The notes beneath the pieces are model-generated. The model ran no database searches. It saw only the letters and a program-made list of their open reading frames with translations, and was not told where the DNA came from. Made by a program: the position numbers and the translations under genes. Source: Wuchereria bancrofti (taxonomy: Eukaryota; Nematoda; Chromadorea; Rhabditida; Onchocercidae). From it: a stretch of DNA of 64,000 nucleotides. The stretch is taken from assembly GCA_005281725.1 (NCBI GenBank), contig SSBO01000012.1, positions 4,059,602 through 4,123,601 of the forward strand. The letters are read 5' to 3'. The first letter of the stretch is position 1, and each line of letters starts with the position of its first letter. Below, in pieces: positions 62,461 to 64,000 of this stretch.

Positions 62461-62631
62461 TGTATGTTTGTGTATACTTGTCATTTCCTTCAAACAGTTT
62501 TCTAGCTTCACCTTCCGCACAAATGATGATCATCACTTTTTTGCATTTCTTTTACACTTAATGATTGCTGAAAGTTGGATGTTGCGGGTCAATGATAATA
62601 AAAGAGCGGCGGATATTTACTGATTAAATTA

Positions 62632-62637
62632 AATAAA
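62632..62637 (+). promoter_or_regulatory. Candidate poly(A) signal of DENND4
   Basis: AATAAA about 170 bases after the DENND4 stop codon, the first perfect hexamer downstream on this strand. Confidence 0.6.
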
Positions 62638-64000
62638 TACCAGAGCAATTCTTTTTTTTAGCTCAGTGATTAGGGACTCAACAATTGAGCGAATTTGATG
62701 TTGTCTTGTATTTAAATAGATGAAAAAGAACAAATGTATGCGAAGTTTTGTAATGTCAGGATGGACACAGTCTTATGTAGGCGGTGAACCTCAAAGAAAC
62801 AAGTGGCGACGAATTCATATGTATGTAGAAGGTTATTGTGATATGTATATTATGCAGTATTAGAGGTTGGGTTGTGTGCGGAGATGTGTTTTTTAAGAGG
62901 TGAAGTTTTAGTGCAGTCAAAAGTCTTCGGAATTCTACATTTCACACTGCAATGATTCTAGATTAAAATGATTTGGGGGCCTGTTGATGGGTGTTGCAAG
63001 GTTAAGGATGAGGTGAATTGGATGTGCAACATTTATGAAACGAGGAAATTAGCGCAACCTCTATATCTATGCATTAAATATATTAGAAAAACGGAGAAGA
63101 TGCGAGGAGGATATGCTAGTGTCAGCTGTTTTACCATGACAGGGAACAGTAAAGACTTCTAGCTTGTTGTGCCAGATTTTTTTCACCTTTTTCCTGTGCT
63201 CATTTTGTGAATTTCTTTGTATTGGTTCCAATATCTCCAAATTAATCGTTGGGTATATTAGTTGGGAAGACATACACGTCTAATATTTCGCAGAGTTGCA
63301 ATAAACATCAACTAAATTTTTTTAGTGATTATATATGACTGCTTTAGAAGTAGCAAACATCTTGAAGCAAAGTTTCTACGAGTAGTTTGACTGAACGATT
63401 CTTAATAGCAAATAATGTTCTCCACTTTTATCGCACAATATATATTTGCTAAAAATACAGGTTAGAAATAAGTCCTGTTCTTAAAAGTTTTCTATTTCGA
63501 AATAGGATCTGTTCCAAATATACCTTCCGGAATTCTCGAATTCAGAAACTGCTTGACATTAGGAAAAGTAGATTTCTAGTTTTTCAAATGATCTTTGCAA
63601 GAGTGAAGAAACTTTAAAAGTGATTTTATTTGAGACAAACAAGATGAGAAAAGTGGAAGTGGTGTGCGGCATTTTTTCCGATGAAATATTATTGAAACAG
63701 CATGCCTTTGAATGTAGTATGAGTGCGGGGGAGTTCATGATTTCGGTTGAAATACAGATATTTCTACAAGAAATAAGTCTAATCGGAGGATATAATCTCT
63801 CCAAACATTCCTGCCAATTATGTTTTGTTCTAAAAGTGTTACTAAAATTAAAGAAGTGTGTTTTATTATAATAAATCCACTCCTTTTTCTTAATATCGTC
63901 ATAACAGATGTTGAATATCGCTCCAATAACAATGGTATGATTTGTCATATTTCCGAGAACAAATCAAATCAATCGATATATTTATATGGTGGAGAGTGAG
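62638..64000. other. Intergenic region right of DENND4
   Basis: No gene could be supported. Frames of note: a 47-codon plus-strand frame starting at about 62720, a 64-codon frame at 62968-63162, and overlapping frames at 63559-63948 (129 codons, minus) and 63620-63871 (83 codons, plus). Both strands being open over the same interval, with no recognised family, leaves strand and reality undecided; the 129-codon minus frame is long for this base composition and contains a GGCAG acceptor-like site. Confidence 0.4.

Noticed and set aside
63559..63948. 129-codon minus-strand frame at the right edge
   Set aside because: The opposite strand is also open over 83 codons and no family was recognised, so neither strand can be preferred.

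Overview
The window is AT-rich eukaryotic DNA with short exons, introns mostly of 70-1000 bases, pyrimidine-tract/AG acceptors often placed a few bases before a start codon (suggesting spliced-leader trans-splicing), and animal proteins whose closest gene structures are nematode-like. The long AT-rich intergenic stretches and small introns suggest a parasitic, probably filarial, nematode; that is inference, because no species marker is present. No rRNA, tRNA, CRISPR, bacterial insertion or transposase gene was recognised.

Layout: (1) 242-475, last exon of a GATA zinc-finger transcription factor (+). (2) 5386-11311, complete 17-exon coatomer beta-prime gene copb-2 (-). (3) 12442-14900, complete 8-exon phafin/PLEKHF PH-FYVE gene (+), divergent from copb-2 across a 1.1 kb spacer. 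(4) 19213-20858, five-exon small heat-shock protein (+). (5) 21911-23221, two exon-like segments of an unknown gene (+). (6) about 24.7-31.2 kb, a class C (metabotropic-glutamate-receptor-like) GPCR locus (-), with a separate phase-consistent cysteine-rich coding chain at 26040-26818 lying between its ligand-binding and membrane exons. (7) 32742-33948, unknown coding exons (-). (8) 34658-38455, complete seven-exon Hairy/E(spl) bHLH-Orange gene (-), plus a near-perfect inverted copy of its Orange exon at 34274-34429. (9) 43276-44583, rap-1 small GTPase (-). (10) 48568-51019, F-actin capping protein alpha cap-1 (-). (11) 52768-53618, a 170-residue single-pass membrane protein (-). (12) 53871-62460, complete 26-exon DENND4/Crag Rab-GEF (+). 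The remainder is intergenic or intronic.

Functionally the window mixes membrane-traffic genes (COPI coat, phosphoinositide-binding phafin, Rab exchange factor DENND4), cytoskeleton and adhesion control (capping protein, Rap1), stress protection (sHSP) and developmental regulators (GATA, HES). They are separate transcription units on both strands; nothing indicates an operon or a dedicated new pathway. I did not find a convincing undescribed system. The most unusual features are the recent inverted duplication of the HES exon, an exon-edge duplication inside a copb-2 intron, and the composite class C receptor locus.

Exon coordinates were worked out by hand from splice signals, reading phase and protein similarity; the main models keep phase through every junction.
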